DNA of 64,000 nucleotides from Sandaracinobacteroides hominis (lineage in GTDB: Bacteria > Pseudomonadota > Alphaproteobacteria > Sphingomonadales > Sphingomonadaceae). The translations under genes were made by a program, and so were the position numbers. This document shows positions 12,516-24,951 of the stretch, piece by piece. Where the stretch lies: NCBI RefSeq assembly GCF_016464365.1, contig NZ_JADCUC010000001.1, forward strand, positions 310,001-374,000. The letters are read 5' to 3'. The notes under the pieces were generated by a model. That model saw only the letters and a list, made by a program, of their open reading frames with translations, was not told the origin of the DNA and ran no database searches. Position 1 is the stretch's first letter; every line of letters starts with the position of its first letter.

Positions 12516-12971
12516 ATGCCTGCACAACTCGTAGAAGAAGGTCCGTGGAAGGGCTGGAAAGCCTGGCACGCCAAGCCAGAGGGTCGCTTCGTCGACGGCC
12601 TGGGTGACGTCTATTACCGCGATGAACCAACACAGGATGGCCGGCCCGGCATCCTCGCCTGCATCGAAACGTCGCGGCGCCATGCCAATGGCCTGAACTA
12701 TCTGCACGGTGGCTTCCTGATGGCCTTCGTCGATGTCGCGATGTTCGCCACCATCCGCCACATGCTGCAGCAATCGGCCGGCGTCACCCTGCAATGCTCC
12801 ACGGACTTCATCGGTGGGGGCCAGATCGGCAAGGTGCTGGAAGGGCGCGGCCATGTCGTCAAGGAAACCGGCAAGCTGGTCTGGGTCGCCGGCACCCTCA
12901 CGCAAGACGACGGCGCCACGCTCATCTGCCAATGGCACGGCATCCTGCGCAAGGTTCCCCGGAACCGGTGA
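12516..12971 (+). CDS. PaaI-type hotdog thioesterase
   Basis: This 151-residue protein of the PaaI/YdiI hotdog thioesterase family has the segment 'HANGLNYLHGGFLMAFVDVAMFATIRHML', which includes the conserved HGG and the catalytic acidic residue on the long helix. The substrate is probably an acyl-CoA; which one cannot be read from the sequence. Its TGA overlaps the GTG start of zapE, so they are co-translated. The 254-bp upstream gap has an AT-rich part (about 12320-12350) that may hold a promoter, but I see no convincing -35/-10 pair there. Confidence 0.85.
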   Translation: MPAQLVEEGPWKGWKAWHAKPEGRFVDGLGDVYYRDEPTQDGRPGILACIETSRRHANGLNYLHGGFLMAFVDVAMFATIRHMLQQSAGVTLQCSTDFIGGGQIGKVLEGRGHVVKETGKLVWVAGTLTQDDGATLICQWHGILRKVPRNR

Positions 12972-14080
12972 GCAAGGTCCGCGCGGCCTATGACGCCCTG
13001 ATATCCGGCGGCGAGCTCAGGCCCGATCCGGCACAGACAGCGCTGGCCGATCGTCTCGACGCGCTTGCGACCAAACTGGAAAGAAAGCCACGCACGGGCT
13101 TCCTGGGCCGCCTGCTGGGCGGAAAGCCGGCGCCTGTCCGCGGCCTCTATCTCTGGGGCGGGGTAGGGCGGGGCAAGTCCATGCTGATGGACCTCTTCTA
13201 TACCCACGCCGACGTCCATCCCCGCGTCCGCATCCACTTCCACCAGTTCATGCTGGAGACGCACGCCCGCATCCACGCCGCGCGGCAGAGCGATCCCGGC
13301 GACCCGATCCCGATCGTCGCCCGGCAATGGGCCGAGGAAGCGCGCCTGCTCTGCTTCGACGAGCTGCAGGTCAACAATGTCGCCGACGCGATGATCCTCT
13401 CGCGCCTGTTCACCACCCTGCTGGAGGGCGGCGTGACCATCGTCGCCACCTCCAACCGTGCCCCAAAGGATCTCTACAAGGACGGCCTCAACCGCGAGCT
13501 GTTCCTGCCCTTCATCGCCCTGCTGGAGCGCGATCTGGACGTTGTGCCGCTCGACGGCCCCACCGACTATCGCCTGCATCGCCTCGGCGGCATGCCGACC
13601 TACTATACGCCCAACGGCCCCGCAGCCACGCAGGCCCTCTCGGACCTGTTCTTCCGCCTCACCGATTTTCCGGTGGAGGACCGCGATCGTGTCCCGAGCG
13701 AAGATCTCGGTGTCGGCGGTGGCCGCATCCTGCACGTTCCCAAATCCGTGAAGGGGGTCGCGGTCTTCTCCTTCAAGCGCCTCTGCGGCGAGGCGCGCGG
13801 TGCTGCAGACTATCTCGCCGTCGCCCGCGCCTATCACACCGTCATCCTTGTCGGCGTCCCCGTGCTCGGCCCGGAGAACCGCAACGAGGCCAGCCGCTTC
13901 GTCACCCTCATCGACGCGCTTTACGAATGGCGCTGCAAGCTGCTGATCGCCGCCGACGCCCCCCCGGAAAAACTCTACCCAGAGGGCGACGGCCGCTTCG
14001 AGTTCGACCGCACGGTTTCGCGGCTGATGGAGATGCAATCCGCCGACTATCTCGCCGAAGGCCACGGCTTGCGCGTCTGA
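12968..14080 (+). CDS. zapE: Cell division protein ZapE (AFG1-like ATPase)
   Basis: This 370-residue ATPase of the AFG1/ZapE family has the Walker A loop GGVGRGKS at residues 64-71, the Walker B segment LLCFDELQV, and the family-typical 'HFHQFMLETHARIH' region. ZapE associates with the FtsZ ring and acts under stress in known bacteria. The open frame extends upstream, but GTG 12968 (GTGAGCAAG) overlaps the thioesterase stop and gives the expected N-terminus. zapE lies immediately before mdh in many alphaproteobacteria, as here. Confidence 0.93.
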   Translation: MSKVRAAYDALISGGELRPDPAQTALADRLDALATKLERKPRTGFLGRLLGGKPAPVRGLYLWGGVGRGKSMLMDLFYTHADVHPRVRIHFHQFMLETHARIHAARQSDPGDPIPIVARQWAEEARLLCFDELQVNNVADAMILSRLFTTLLEGGVTIVATSNRAPKDLYKDGLNRELFLPFIALLERDLDVVPLDGPTDYRLHRLGGMPTYYTPNGPAATQALSDLFFRLTDFPVEDRDRVPSEDLGVGGGRILHVPKSVKGVAVFSFKRLCGEARGAADYLAVARAYHTVILVGVPVLGPENRNEASRFVTLIDALYEWRCKLLIAADAPPEKLYPEGDGRFEFDRTVSRLMEMQSADYLAEGHGLRV

Positions 14081-14154
14081 CGCCCGAGTCGTCTCGGCAG
14101 CCTCCCACAAACTGTTTGCTCCCCTAGCTTCACTTAGAGGGCAAGCGCGGTTGA

Positions 14155-15213
<1,059 letters not shown>

Positions 15214-15225
15214 GGGGATAACTCC

Positions 15226-16422
15226 ATGAATATTCACGAATATCAGGCGAAGGAACTGCTCGCCAAGTGGGGCGTTCCCATTCCCAAGGGCATCGCCGCC
15301 TTTTCCGTCGAGGAAGCCGTTGAGGCTTCCAAGCAACTGCCCGGGCCGCTTTATGTGGTGAAGGCGCAGATCCATGCCGGCGGCCGCGGCAAGGGCAAGT
15401 TCAAGGAACTGCCCGCCACCGCCAAGGGCGGTGTCCGCCTTGCGAAGTCCGAAGAAGTCGGCCTCGCCGCCGCTGAAATGCTCGGCAACACGCTGGTGAC
15501 GATCCAGACGGGCGAGCATGGCAAGCAGGTGAACCGCCTCTACATCACCGACGGCGTGGACATCGCCAAGGAGTTCTACCTGGCGTTCCTCGTCGACCGC
15601 GCCACCGGCCGCGTCGCCTGCGTCGCTTCCACCGAAGGCGGCATGGACATCGAAACCGTCGCCCACGACACGCCGGAAAAGATCCGCACCTTCACCATCG
15701 ATCCGGCGACCGGCTGGGGCGCCCACCACGGCCGCTCGGTCGCGGCTGCGCTCGGCCTCTCGGGCGATCTGGCGAAGCAGGCGCAAGACACCGCCGCCAA
15801 GCTCTATGCCGCCTTCATCGGCACGGATGCGTCGCAGATCGAGATCAACCCGCTCGCCGTCACCGACGATGGCAAGTTGATGGTGCTCGACGCCAAGGTC
15901 GGCTTCGACCCCAACGCGCTCGGCCGTCACCCCGATCTCGTCGAACTGCGCGACCTGACGGAAGAAGACCCGGCCGAAGTCGAAGCGTCGAAGTACGACC
16001 TCGCCTTCATCAAGCTCGATGGCAACATCGGCTGCCTGGTGAACGGCGCCGGCCTCGCCATGGCGACGATGGACATCATCAAGCTGAACGGCGCCTTCCC
16101 GGCGAACTTCCTCGATGTCGGCGGCGGCGCCGACAAGGAGAAGGTGACGAACGCCTTCAAGCTGATCCTCGCCGATCCGGCGGTGGAAGGCATCCTCGTC
16201 AACATCTTCGGCGGCATCATGCGCTGCGACATCATCGCGGAAGGCATCATTGCAGCCGCCAAGGAAGTGAACCTCGGCGTTCCCCTCGTCGTCCGCCTCG
16301 AAGGCACGAACGTGGAACTCGGCAAGGAAATCCTCGCGAACTCGGGCCTGCCCATCGTGAGCGCCGACGATCTGGGCGACGCAGCCCGCAAGATCGTCGC
16401 TGAAGTGAAGAAGGCGGCCTGA
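15226..16422 (+). CDS. sucC: Succinyl-CoA synthetase beta subunit (ADP-forming)
   Basis: This 398-residue ATP-grasp subunit of succinyl-CoA synthetase starts [18 protein letters not shown], the family N-terminus. The ATP-grasp Lys/Gly-rich loop '[11 protein letters not shown]' and the Gly-rich C-terminal CoA-ligase segment [11 protein letters not shown] are present. It follows mdh by 12 bp and precedes sucD by three, all in one operon. Confidence 0.98.
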   Translation: MNIHEYQAKELLAKWGVPIPKGIAAFSVEEAVEASKQLPGPLYVVKAQIHAGGRGKGKFKELPATAKGGVRLAKSEEVGLAAAEMLGNTLVTIQTGEHGKQVNRLYITDGVDIAKEFYLAFLVDRATGRVACVASTEGGMDIETVAHDTPEKIRTFTIDPATGWGAHHGRSVAAALGLSGDLAKQAQDTAAKLYAAFIGTDASQIEINPLAVTDDGKLMVLDAKVGFDPNALGRHPDLVELRDLTEEDPAEVEASKYDLAFIKLDGNIGCLVNGAGLAMATMDIIKLNGAFPANFLDVGGGADKEKVTNAFKLILADPAVEGILVNIFGGIMRCDIIAEGIIAAAKEVNLGVPLVVRLEGTNVELGKEILANSGLPIVSADDLGDAARKIVAEVKKAA

Positions 16423-16425
16423 CCC

Positions 16426-17310
16426 ATGAGCATTCTCGTCAACAAGAACACCAAGGTCATCACCCAGGGCTTCACCGGCAAGCAGGGCACCTTCCACGCC
16501 CAGGCCGCGATCGCCTATGGCACGCAGATGGTGGGCGGCGTCGCACCGGGGAAGGGCGGCTCCACGCACCTCGACCTCCCGGTTTTCGACACCGTGCTGG
16601 CCGCCAAGGAAGCAACCGGCGCTGATGCCTCGGTCGTCTACGTGCCGCCGTTCGGCGCCGCAGACGCGATCCTCGAAGCCATTGCGGCGGAAATCCCGCT
16701 GATCGTCTGCATCACCGAAGGCATCCCGGTGCTCGACATGGTGCCCGTGAAGCGCGCGCTCCAGGGCTCGAAGTCGCGCCTCATCGGCCCGAACTGCCCC
16801 GGCGTCCTCACGCCCGGCGAATGCAAGATCGGCATCATGCCGGGCAGCATCTTCTCCAAGGGCTCGGTCGGCGTCGTCTCGCGTTCCGGCACGCTCACCT
16901 ATGAAGCCGTGTTCCAGACGACGAACGAAGGCCTCGGCCAGACGACGGCCGTCGGCATCGGCGGCGATCCGGTCAACGGCACCAACTTCATCGACGTGCT
17001 GGAGCTGTTCCTCGCCGACGACAACACCAAGTCGATCATCATGATCGGCGAAATCGGTGGTTCGGCCGAAGAAGAAGCCGCGCAATTCCTGCGCGACGAA
17101 GCCAAGCGCGGCCGCAAGAAGCCGATGGTCGGCTTCATCGCGGGCACCACGGCGCCTCCGGGCCGCCGCATGGGCCACGCCGGCGCCATCGTGTCCGGCG
17201 GCCAGGGCAAGGCCGAAGACAAGATTGCGGCCATGGAAGCGGCCGGGATCAAGGTCAGCCCCAGCCCGTCCGAGCTGGGCACCACGCTGAAGGCGCTGCT
17301 CGCAGGCTGA
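16426..17310 (+). CDS. sucD: Succinyl-CoA synthetase alpha subunit
   Basis: This 294-residue CoA-binding subunit makes or uses succinyl-CoA with SucC. The N-terminal [14 protein letters not shown] binds CoA, and the phosphorylated His lies in [13 protein letters not shown] near the C-terminus. Length and motifs are complete. It is followed by a 14-bp perfect inverted repeat before sucA, which may end or attenuate the upstream transcript. Confidence 0.98.
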   Translation: MSILVNKNTKVITQGFTGKQGTFHAQAAIAYGTQMVGGVAPGKGGSTHLDLPVFDTVLAAKEATGADASVVYVPPFGAADAILEAIAAEIPLIVCITEGIPVLDMVPVKRALQGSKSRLIGPNCPGVLTPGECKIGIMPGSIFSKGSVGVVSRSGTLTYEAVFQTTNEGLGQTTAVGIGGDPVNGTNFIDVLELFLADDNTKSIIMIGEIGGSAEEEAAQFLRDEAKRGRKKPMVGFIAGTTAPPGRRMGHAGAIVSGGQGKAEDKIAAMEAAGIKVSPSPSELGTTLKALLAG

Positions 17311-17318
17311 ACAAACCG

Positions 17319-17354
17319 ATGGCAGCCATGCGACAATTGACGCATGGCTGCCAT
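17319..17354. terminator. Hairpin between sucD and sucA
   Basis: A perfect 14-bp inverted repeat (ATGGCAGCCATGCG and its complement) with an 8-base loop lies 8 bp after the sucD stop. No T-run follows on either strand, so it is not a classical intrinsic terminator. It could be a factor-dependent end, an mRNA-stability element or an operator. The rest of the 168-bp gap shows no clear promoter. Confidence 0.5.
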
Positions 17355-17478
17355 ACCGGATGCGTATGCGGTTGAGCGAACGGCTTGCACTCGCTATCTC
17401 GGCTGCCTGTAGGCAGGCGAAACCCTTGCCGATGCAATCACTATACGCGCGTGCAATCACGAAAAGGCTCATTTTGCG

Positions 17479-20325
17479 ATGAATGACGAGCAGGGACTGA
17501 ACGAAACCCTGCCACGCCCAAGCTGGGCGCGGCCAGGCTGGCCCATGCTGCCTGACGACGATCTCACGCTCGCCTTCGATTATGGCCTGCCCGGCAAGGC
17601 CGCCGCAGCCGTCGCCAGGGCGAACGGCAAGCCCGCCCCGGCCCCGACGTCTGACGACGCCCGCAAGGCTGCCGAAGACAGCGTCCGCGCCACCATGCTG
17701 ATCCGCACCTATCGCGTGCGCGGCCACCTCGCGGCCGATCTCGATCCGCTGGGCCTCGCCGATCGCCCGCTCCCGGCCGACCTCACGCCCGAATATCACG
17801 GCCTCGCTGACCCCAACCGCATCGTCTACATCGGGGGCATCTTCGGCGGGCTGGAAACGGTGAAGGTCTCCGAGCTCGTCGAGATCCTGCGCCGCAACTA
17901 CTGCGGCCACGTCGGCCTCGAATATATGCACATCAACGATGTGGAAGAGCGCCGCTTCCTGCAGGAGCGTTTCGAGGGCCGCGACAAGGAAATCCAGTTC
18001 ACGCCCGAGGGCAAGAAGGCGATCCTCAACAAGCTGATCGAAGCCGAGCAGTTTGAGAAGTTCCTCGCCCGCAAATATGTCGGCACCAAGCGCTTCGGCC
18101 TCGAAGGCGCCGAAGCCGCGATCCCGGCGCTCGAATCCATCATCAAGGTCGGCGGCGCGCAGGGCGTCAACGAGATCGTCGTCGGCATGCCGCACCGCGG
18201 CCGCCTCAACGTGCTCGCCAACGTGATGCGGAAACCCTACCGCAACATCTTCCACGAATTCTCCGGCGGCTCCTCCAACCCCGAGGACGTCGGCGGCTCC
18301 GGCGACGTGAAGTATCACCTCGGCGCCTCCACCGACCGCGAATTCGACGGTAACAAGGTCCACCTCTCGCTGGCACCCAACCCGTCGCACCTGGAGGCTG
18401 TGAACCCGGTCGTGCTTGGCAAGGCGCGCGCCACCCAGCGCATGAGGGGCCAGGCGACTCCCGGCTCCAGCTGGCCGCAGCTGCAATCCCAGGTTCTTCC
18501 CGTTCTCCTGCATGGCGATGCTGCCTTTGCAGGGCAGGGCATCGTTGCCGAATGCCTCGGCTTCTCCGGCGTCCCCGGCTATTCGTCGGGCGGCTGCATC
18601 CACTTCATCGTCAACAACCAGGTCGGCTTCACCACCAGCCCGGCCTTCGCCCGCTCCAGCCCCTACCCGTCCGACGTGGCGAAGCTGGTGCAGGCGCCGA
18701 TCTTCCACGTCTATGGCGACGATCCGGAGGCGGTCACCTTCGCCACCAAGGTCGCGACCGAATTCCGGCAGACATTCCACCGCGACGTCGTGATCGACAT
18801 GTGGTGCTATCGCCGCTTCGGCCACAATGAAGGCGACGAGCCTTCCTTCACTCAGCCGCTGATGTACGCCAAGATCAAGGATCACCGCTCGGTTGCCACC
18901 CTCTATGGCGAACGTCTGGTGGCCGAAGGCCATGTCACCGCCGAAGATGTCGCGGCGATGGAAAGCGCCTTCATCGGCGTGCTGGAGGCGGATTTCGAAT
19001 CCGCCGCCAACTTCCGCCCCGAAAAGGCCGACTGGTTCGGCGGCCGCTGGATGGGCCTCAGCCAGCCCGCAGACCCGGTCACTGCCCGCCGTTCGGCCGA
19101 AACCGGCGTCGACGAAGCCGAACTGCGCGCGCTCGCCGGCCGTCTGCATGCCGTGCCCGAAGGCTTCAACATCCACCGCACGCTGCAACGCGTGCTGAAG
19201 GCCCGCGCCGACACGATCGAGGCCGGCGAAGGCATCGATTGGGCAACCGCCGAAAGCCTCGCCTTCGGCACGCTGGTCACCCCCGGTGAAGAGCAATATG
19301 CCGTCCGGCTCTCCGGCCAGGACAGCGGCCGCGGCACCTTCTCCCAGCGGCATGCCGTCTGGGTCGATCAGAACACCGGCCAGAAATACATCCCGCTCAC
19401 CCAGCAGGGCGGCGATTTCGAAGTGTATGACAGCCCGCTGTCCGAATTCGGCGTGCTCGGCTTCGAATATGGCTATGCCATGGCCGAGCCGAAGAAGCTG
19501 GTCCTCTGGGAAGCGCAGTTCGGCGATTTCGCCAACGGCGCGCAGGTGATGATCGACCAGTTCATCGCTTCGGGCGAAGCAAAGTGGTTGCGCGCCAACG
19601 GCCTCGTGATGCTGCTCCCGCACGGCTACGAAGGGCAGGGGCCGGAGCATAGCTCTGCCCGCCTCGAGCGCTATCTGCAGCTCTGTGCCGAGGACAACAT
19701 CCAGGTCGCCAACTGCACCACGCCGGCCAACTATTTCCACATTCTGCGCCGGCAGATGCTGCGTCCGTTCCGCAAGCCGCTCGTCATCATGACTCCGAAG
19801 TCGCTGCTCCGCCACAAGCGCGCGGTCTCGACACTGGCCGACATGGGCGCCGGCTCGTCGTTCCACCGCTGCCTCGACGACCTCACCCCGGTCGATCCGG
19901 CGAAGGTGAAACGCCTGATCCTCTGCTCGGGCAAGGTCTATTACGACCTCGCCGACGAGCGCGATGCGCAGGGCCGCGACGACGTCTATATCCTGCGCGT
20001 GGAACAGCTCTACCCGTTCCCCGGCGACGTCATCGCCGAATATGTCGCGCGCTTCCCGGCGCTCGAAACCGTGGTCTGGTGCCAGGAAGAGCCGAAGAAC
20101 GCCGGCGGCTGGACCTTCGCGGAACCGCTGGTCGAGGAGGCCGCCGGCATCCGCCCGGTCTATGCCGGCCGTGCCGCTGCGGCGTCCACCGCCACCGGCC
20201 TTGCCCGCCGCCACGCCGCCGAGCAGGCTAAGCTGCTCCACGAGGCGCTGGGCGACAGCAAGAGCGAAGTGCGCGCGGCCATCCGTTCCAGCCTGAAATC
20301 AAGTTCGCGGCAAAAGGCCGCCTGA
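17479..20325 (+). CDS. sucA: 2-Oxoglutarate dehydrogenase E1 component
   Basis: This 948-residue thiamine-diphosphate-dependent decarboxylase is the first enzyme of the 2-oxoglutarate dehydrogenase complex. The N-terminal [17 protein letters not shown] region, the ThDP-binding GDAAFAGQG...VNNQVGFTT block and the C-terminal [20 protein letters not shown] are all present. Its own 168-bp upstream gap suggests an internal promoter, but none is obvious. sucB follows after 10 bp. Confidence 0.98.
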   Translation: MNDEQGLNETLPRPSWARPGWPMLPDDDLTLAFDYGLPGKAAAAVARANGKPAPAPTSDDARKAAEDSVRATMLIRTYRVRGHLAADLDPLGLADRPLPADLTPEYHGLADPNRIVYIGGIFGGLETVKVSELVEILRRNYCGHVGLEYMHINDVEERRFLQERFEGRDKEIQFTPEGKKAILNKLIEAEQFEKFLARKYVGTKRFGLEGAEAAIPALESIIKVGGAQGVNEIVVGMPHRGRLNVLANVMRKPYRNIFHEFSGGSSNPEDVGGSGDVKYHLGASTDREFDGNKVHLSLAPNPSHLEAVNPVVLGKARATQRMRGQATPGSSWPQLQSQVLPVLLHGDAAFAGQGIVAECLGFSGVPGYSSGGCIHFIVNNQVGFTTSPAFARSSPYPSDVAKLVQAPIFHVYGDDPEAVTFATKVATEFRQTFHRDVVIDMWCYRRFGHNEGDEPSFTQPLMYAKIKDHRSVATLYGERLVAEGHVTAEDVAAMESAFIGVLEADFESAANFRPEKADWFGGRWMGLSQPADPVTARRSAETGVDEAELRALAGRLHAVPEGFNIHRTLQRVLKARADTIEAGEGIDWATAESLAFGTLVTPGEEQYAVRLSGQDSGRGTFSQRHAVWVDQNTGQKYIPLTQQGGDFEVYDSPLSEFGVLGFEYGYAMAEPKKLVLWEAQFGDFANGAQVMIDQFIASGEAKWLRANGLVMLLPHGYEGQGPEHSSARLERYLQLCAEDNIQVANCTTPANYFHILRRQMLRPFRKPLVIMTPKSLLRHKRAVSTLADMGAGSSFHRCLDDLTPVDPAKVKRLILCSGKVYYDLADERDAQGRDDVYILRVEQLYPFPGDVIAEYVARFPALETVVWCQEEPKNAGGWTFAEPLVEEAAGIRPVYAGRAAAASTATGLARRHAAEQAKLLHEALGDSKSEVRAAIRSSLKSSSRQKAA

Positions 20326-20335
20326 GGGGATATTA

Positions 20336-21586
<1,251 letters not shown>

Positions 21587-21599
21587 GCCAACACGTGTC

Positions 21600-21619
21600 A
21601 CCCCGGCGAAGGCCGGGGT
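21600..21619. repeat. Short REP-like hairpin between sucB and lpdA
   Basis: The sequence A-CCCCGGC-GAAG-GCCGGGG-T is a perfect 8-bp stem with a 4-base loop, within TCACCCCGGCGAAGGCCGGG. Short palindromes of this form are scattered between genes in many sphingomonads and caulobacters. No T-run follows, so it is probably not a full terminator and lpdA can be read through. Confidence 0.6.
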
Positions 21620-21648
21620 TCAGTCCCGCCCTCGCCGGAGACAGCGCC

Positions 21649-23040
21649 ATGTCCGATTACGACGTCATCATCATCGGCTCCGGCCCGGGCGGTTATGTCG
21701 CCGCCATTCGCGCCGCGCAGAATGGTCTGAAGACCGCCTGCGTCGAATCCCGCGAAACGCTGGGCGGCACCTGCCTCAACATAGGCTGCATACCGTCGAA
21801 GGCGCTGCTGCACGCCTCGGAACTCTATGAAGAAGTCTCCGGCGGCCATCTGAAGAAGTTCGGCATCACTGCCAGCGCCAGCATCGACCATGCCGGCCTG
21901 ATGGCCTCCAAGGACAAGTCGGTGAAGGGCCTGACGGACGGCATCGCCTTCCTTTTCAAGAAAAACAAGGTCGACTGGCTGAAGGGCCACGCCAGCTTCG
22001 AATCGAAGAACAGCATCAAGGTCGGCGACGAGACGCACACGGCGAAGAACATCGTCATCGCCACCGGCTCCTCTGTCACCCCGCTCCCGGGCGCGGAGAT
22101 CGACAACGCCAAGGGCGTCATCGTCGATTCCACCGGCGCCCTCAGCCTTGCGAAGGTCCCCGGCCACCTCGTCGTCATCGGCGGCGGCGTCATCGGCCTG
22201 GAGCTCGGCTCGGTCTGGCGGCGCCTCGGCGCCAAGGTCACCGTCGTCGAATATCTGGACCAGATCCTCCCCGGCATGGACGGCGAAATCCGCAAGGATT
22301 CGGCAAAGCTCCTGTCGAAGCAGGGAATGGAAATCCGCACCGGCACCAAGGTGACGGGCGTGAAGACCGGCAAGTCGGGCGCTACGCTCACGCTGGAGCC
22401 GGCAGCCGGCGGCGCCGCCGAAACGCTGGAAGCTGACGTCGTCCTCGTCTCCATCGGCCGTCGCCCGAACACCGATGGCCTCGCGCTCGAAAAGGCCGGC
22501 CTGGCGCTCAACCCGCGCGGCCAGATCGAAGTCGACCACTATCTCGCCACCAACGTCCCCGGCATCTGGGCGATCGGTGACGTCACCCCCGGCCCGATGC
22601 TCGCGCACAAGGCCGAAGACGAGGGTGTCGCTGTTGCAGACAACATCGCCGGCCGCACCGGTTATGTGAACCACGATGTCATCCCATCGGTCGTCTATAC
22701 CATGCCCGAAATCGCCGGCGTTGGCCTGACGGAAGAGGCCGCGAAGGAAAAGGGCGAGATCAAGGTCGGCCGCTTCCCATTCCTCGCCAACAGCCGCGCC
22801 AAGACCAACCAGGACACCGACGGCTGGGTGAAGATCATCGCCGATGCCAGGACCGACCGCGTCCTTGGCGTCTGGATCCTGAACCGCCTGGCCGGCACGC
22901 TCATCGCCGAAGCCGCGCTGGCGATGGAGATGGGTGCTTCGTCCGAAGATATCGCGCTCACCTGCCACGCCCACCCCACCCACGCGGAATCGCTGAAAGA
23001 GGCCGCGATGGCGGTGACGGGCAAGCCGATACATATCTGA
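21649..23040 (+). CDS. lpdA: Dihydrolipoyl dehydrogenase (E3)
   Basis: This 463-residue FAD-dependent E3 reoxidises the lipoyl group of E2. The FAD motif IIGSGPGGYVAA is at residues 8-19, and the redox-active disulfide is Cys42/Cys47 in GGTCLNIGCIPSKALL. The NAD-binding GGGVIGLELG and the C-terminal catalytic HAHPTHAE are intact. The frame is open a little upstream, but ATG 21649 gives the canonical N-terminus. It completes the 2-oxoglutarate dehydrogenase set. Confidence 0.97.
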   Translation: MSDYDVIIIGSGPGGYVAAIRAAQNGLKTACVESRETLGGTCLNIGCIPSKALLHASELYEEVSGGHLKKFGITASASIDHAGLMASKDKSVKGLTDGIAFLFKKNKVDWLKGHASFESKNSIKVGDETHTAKNIVIATGSSVTPLPGAEIDNAKGVIVDSTGALSLAKVPGHLVVIGGGVIGLELGSVWRRLGAKVTVVEYLDQILPGMDGEIRKDSAKLLSKQGMEIRTGTKVTGVKTGKSGATLTLEPAAGGAAETLEADVVLVSIGRRPNTDGLALEKAGLALNPRGQIEVDHYLATNVPGIWAIGDVTPGPMLAHKAEDEGVAVADNIAGRTGYVNHDVIPSVVYTMPEIAGVGLTEEAAKEKGEIKVGRFPFLANSRAKTNQDTDGWVKIIADARTDRVLGVWILNRLAGTLIAEAALAMEMGASSEDIALTCHAHPTHAESLKEAAMAVTGKPIHI

Positions 23041-23056
23041 TGCCAGTCCACTTCTG

Positions 23057-23686
23057 ATGGAATCGGTAGCGCTGGAGGATTTTCGCCGGATCTTCATCGC
23101 GCTCGACTATGTCGGCGTCTTCATCTTCGCCATTACGGGCGCACTGGTGGCAGCCCGCGTCCGGCAGGATTTCGTCACCTGCGCCTTCTTCGCCGGGATG
23201 ACGGGAATGGGCGGCGGCACCATCCGCGACCTGATGATCGGCGCCCCCGTCTTCTGGACCGTGCAAAGCTGGTTCATCGCTGTCTGCCTGCTTGCCACCT
23301 TCGCCGTCTGGTTCCTCCGCACAGACCAGTGGCCGGGCAAGCCACTGCGCTGGCTCGATGCGCTGGGGCTTTCAGCCTATTGCGCCTTCGGCTCGCTGAA
23401 GGCGCTCAGCTTCGGCATCGATCCGGTCCCCGCCGTCCTCATGGGCGTCATCACCGCCACCTTCGGCGGCGTTCTGCGCGACATCGTCGCCGGCCAGCCC
23501 TCCATCCTGATGCAGCGTGAAATCTATGTAACGGCGGCCATAGCCGGCGCCGCCGTCACCGTTCTGCTGGCGGCGGGCGCAGGCCTGAACGGCTGGGTGG
23601 CTGGCGGGGCAGGGGCACTTGTCGCCTTCATCATCCGCGCCGGCGCCATCTCACGTGGCTGGAAATTGCCGATCCATCCCGGCTAG
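23057..23686 (+). CDS. Trimeric intracellular cation channel (TRIC/YadS-like) protein
   Basis: This 209-residue membrane protein with about seven hydrophobic segments contains the duplicated TRIC/UPF0126 signature: 'ITGALVAARVRQDFVT'...MGGGTIRDLMIG and ATFGGVLRDIVAG...REIYVT. Bacterial TRIC homologues form trimeric cation channels; their physiological role is unclear. It lies 16 bp after lpdA. Its stop overlaps the stop of the convergent APC transporter gene by four bases. Confidence 0.9.
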   Translation: MESVALEDFRRIFIALDYVGVFIFAITGALVAARVRQDFVTCAFFAGMTGMGGGTIRDLMIGAPVFWTVQSWFIAVCLLATFAVWFLRTDQWPGKPLRWLDALGLSAYCAFGSLKALSFGIDPVPAVLMGVITATFGGVLRDIVAGQPSILMQREIYVTAAIAGAAVTVLLAAGAGLNGWVAGGAGALVAFIIRAGAISRGWKLPIHPG

Positions 23687-24951
23687 CGGCGCCGTTTCGC
23701 GAATAGATAGAGGGTGCTGCCAACCAACACCGTCGCCCCAAGCATCACCCAGGAATCCCGCTCAGTCTGCGAAATCGCCCACAGGCACAGCGCCGTCGCC
23801 AGCAGCAGAACGACCGTAAGCCCGAGCGGCGGCAGGGACCGCTCGCCGGCATCCGCGCGCAGCTTCGGCAGGCTGGCATAGACCAGCAGGAACAGGAACA
23901 GTCGCGCAATCGTCCCCAGAACCGCCAGCCACACGAAGCTGCCGGTCAGCGCCATCAACAAGGCGACCGCGCCAAAGGCCAGGATTGCATTCACCGGTGT
24001 CCCGAACCGCGCGTTCACCTGCCCGAACCATCCCGGCAGCACGCCACGTTCCGACATCGCAAACAACAGCCGCGGCGACGAAAGCAAATTGCCGTGCAGA
24101 TTTCCCGCCAGCGAAGCCAGCGCCGCAAACGCCACCACCAGCGCACCGCTCGGGCCAAGGATCACAGTCCCCCAGGCCATCAGCGGCGCATCGCCGCTCG
24201 CCGGCGGATCGACCGCCAGAAAGCCGAACTGGATCAGCATGTAAAAGGCCGTCGTCAGCAACAGCGTCAGCAACAAGGCGCGCGGTATCGTGCGCTTGGC
24301 CTCCCGCGTTTCGCCAGCCGGCACCAGCACATTCTCGAACCCGACAAAGGCATAGAGCAGGATCAGCGCGCTCGCCTCCACCTTCGACAAGGTCGGCAGA
24401 TGCCCGGGCGCCGGCAGCTCGACGCCGAACATCCACAGCGCCACGCCAACCAGCAGGATCAGCGGCAGCACCTTGGCGACCGAAACCGCCGCCAGCAGCC
24501 GGATCGATTGCTTCACCCCAACCACATTCGCAACGACCAGCACGCCGATCAGCACGGTCAGGATCAACGGTACGGCAAAGGCCGAATTCAACCCGGGGAA
24601 CAGGCCGATGAAATAGGAAGCAAACACATTGGCATTGGCCGCAAGCGCCGTCAGCTTCGCCAGCGTGAACAGCCAACCCGCCTGAAACCCGGCAAACGGC
24701 CCGAACGCCGTCCCCACATAGGCAACCGGCCCACCGCTGATCTCAAACCGCGCGGCCGCCGCCGCCAGCGGCAACACCATCACCAGCATCGTCAGCCCGA
24801 ACAGCGGGAACAGCCATGGCCCAAAGGCGCCGAATTCCGTGTGTACCAGCCCCGGCAGCACAAAGATTCCGGCACCGACGATCCCGTTGAAGGTGATCAG
24901 CGCCGCACCGAAGGGCCCGATCGCCCGGCGGAGCCCCGGCTCAGAGGCCAA
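23683..24951 (-). CDS. APC family amino-acid permease
   Basis: This 422-residue permease has about 12 transmembrane segments and the APC first-helix signature GIVGAGIFVLPG near residue 23. The tail ends in a short Arg/Lys cluster. The substrate is probably an amino acid or amine but cannot be assigned. The start is TTG 24951, overlapping the sppA end by 11 bases on the same strand, which indicates an sppA-permease operon. Confidence 0.85.
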   Translation of the reverse strand: MASEPGLRRAIGPFGAALITFNGIVGAGIFVLPGLVHTEFGAFGPWLFPLFGLTMLVMVLPLAAAAARFEISGGPVAYVGTAFGPFAGFQAGWLFTLAKLTALAANANVFASYFIGLFPGLNSAFAVPLILTVLIGVLVVANVVGVKQSIRLLAAVSVAKVLPLILLVGVALWMFGVELPAPGHLPTLSKVEASALILLYAFVGFENVLVPAGETREAKRTIPRALLLTLLLTTAFYMLIQFGFLAVDPPASGDAPLMAWGTVILGPSGALVVAFAALASLAGNLHGNLLSSPRLLFAMSERGVLPGWFGQVNARFGTPVNAILAFGAVALLMALTGSFVWLAVLGTIARLFLFLLVYASLPKLRADAGERSLPPLGLTVVLLLATALCLWAISQTERDSWVMLGATVLVGSTLYLFAKRRR

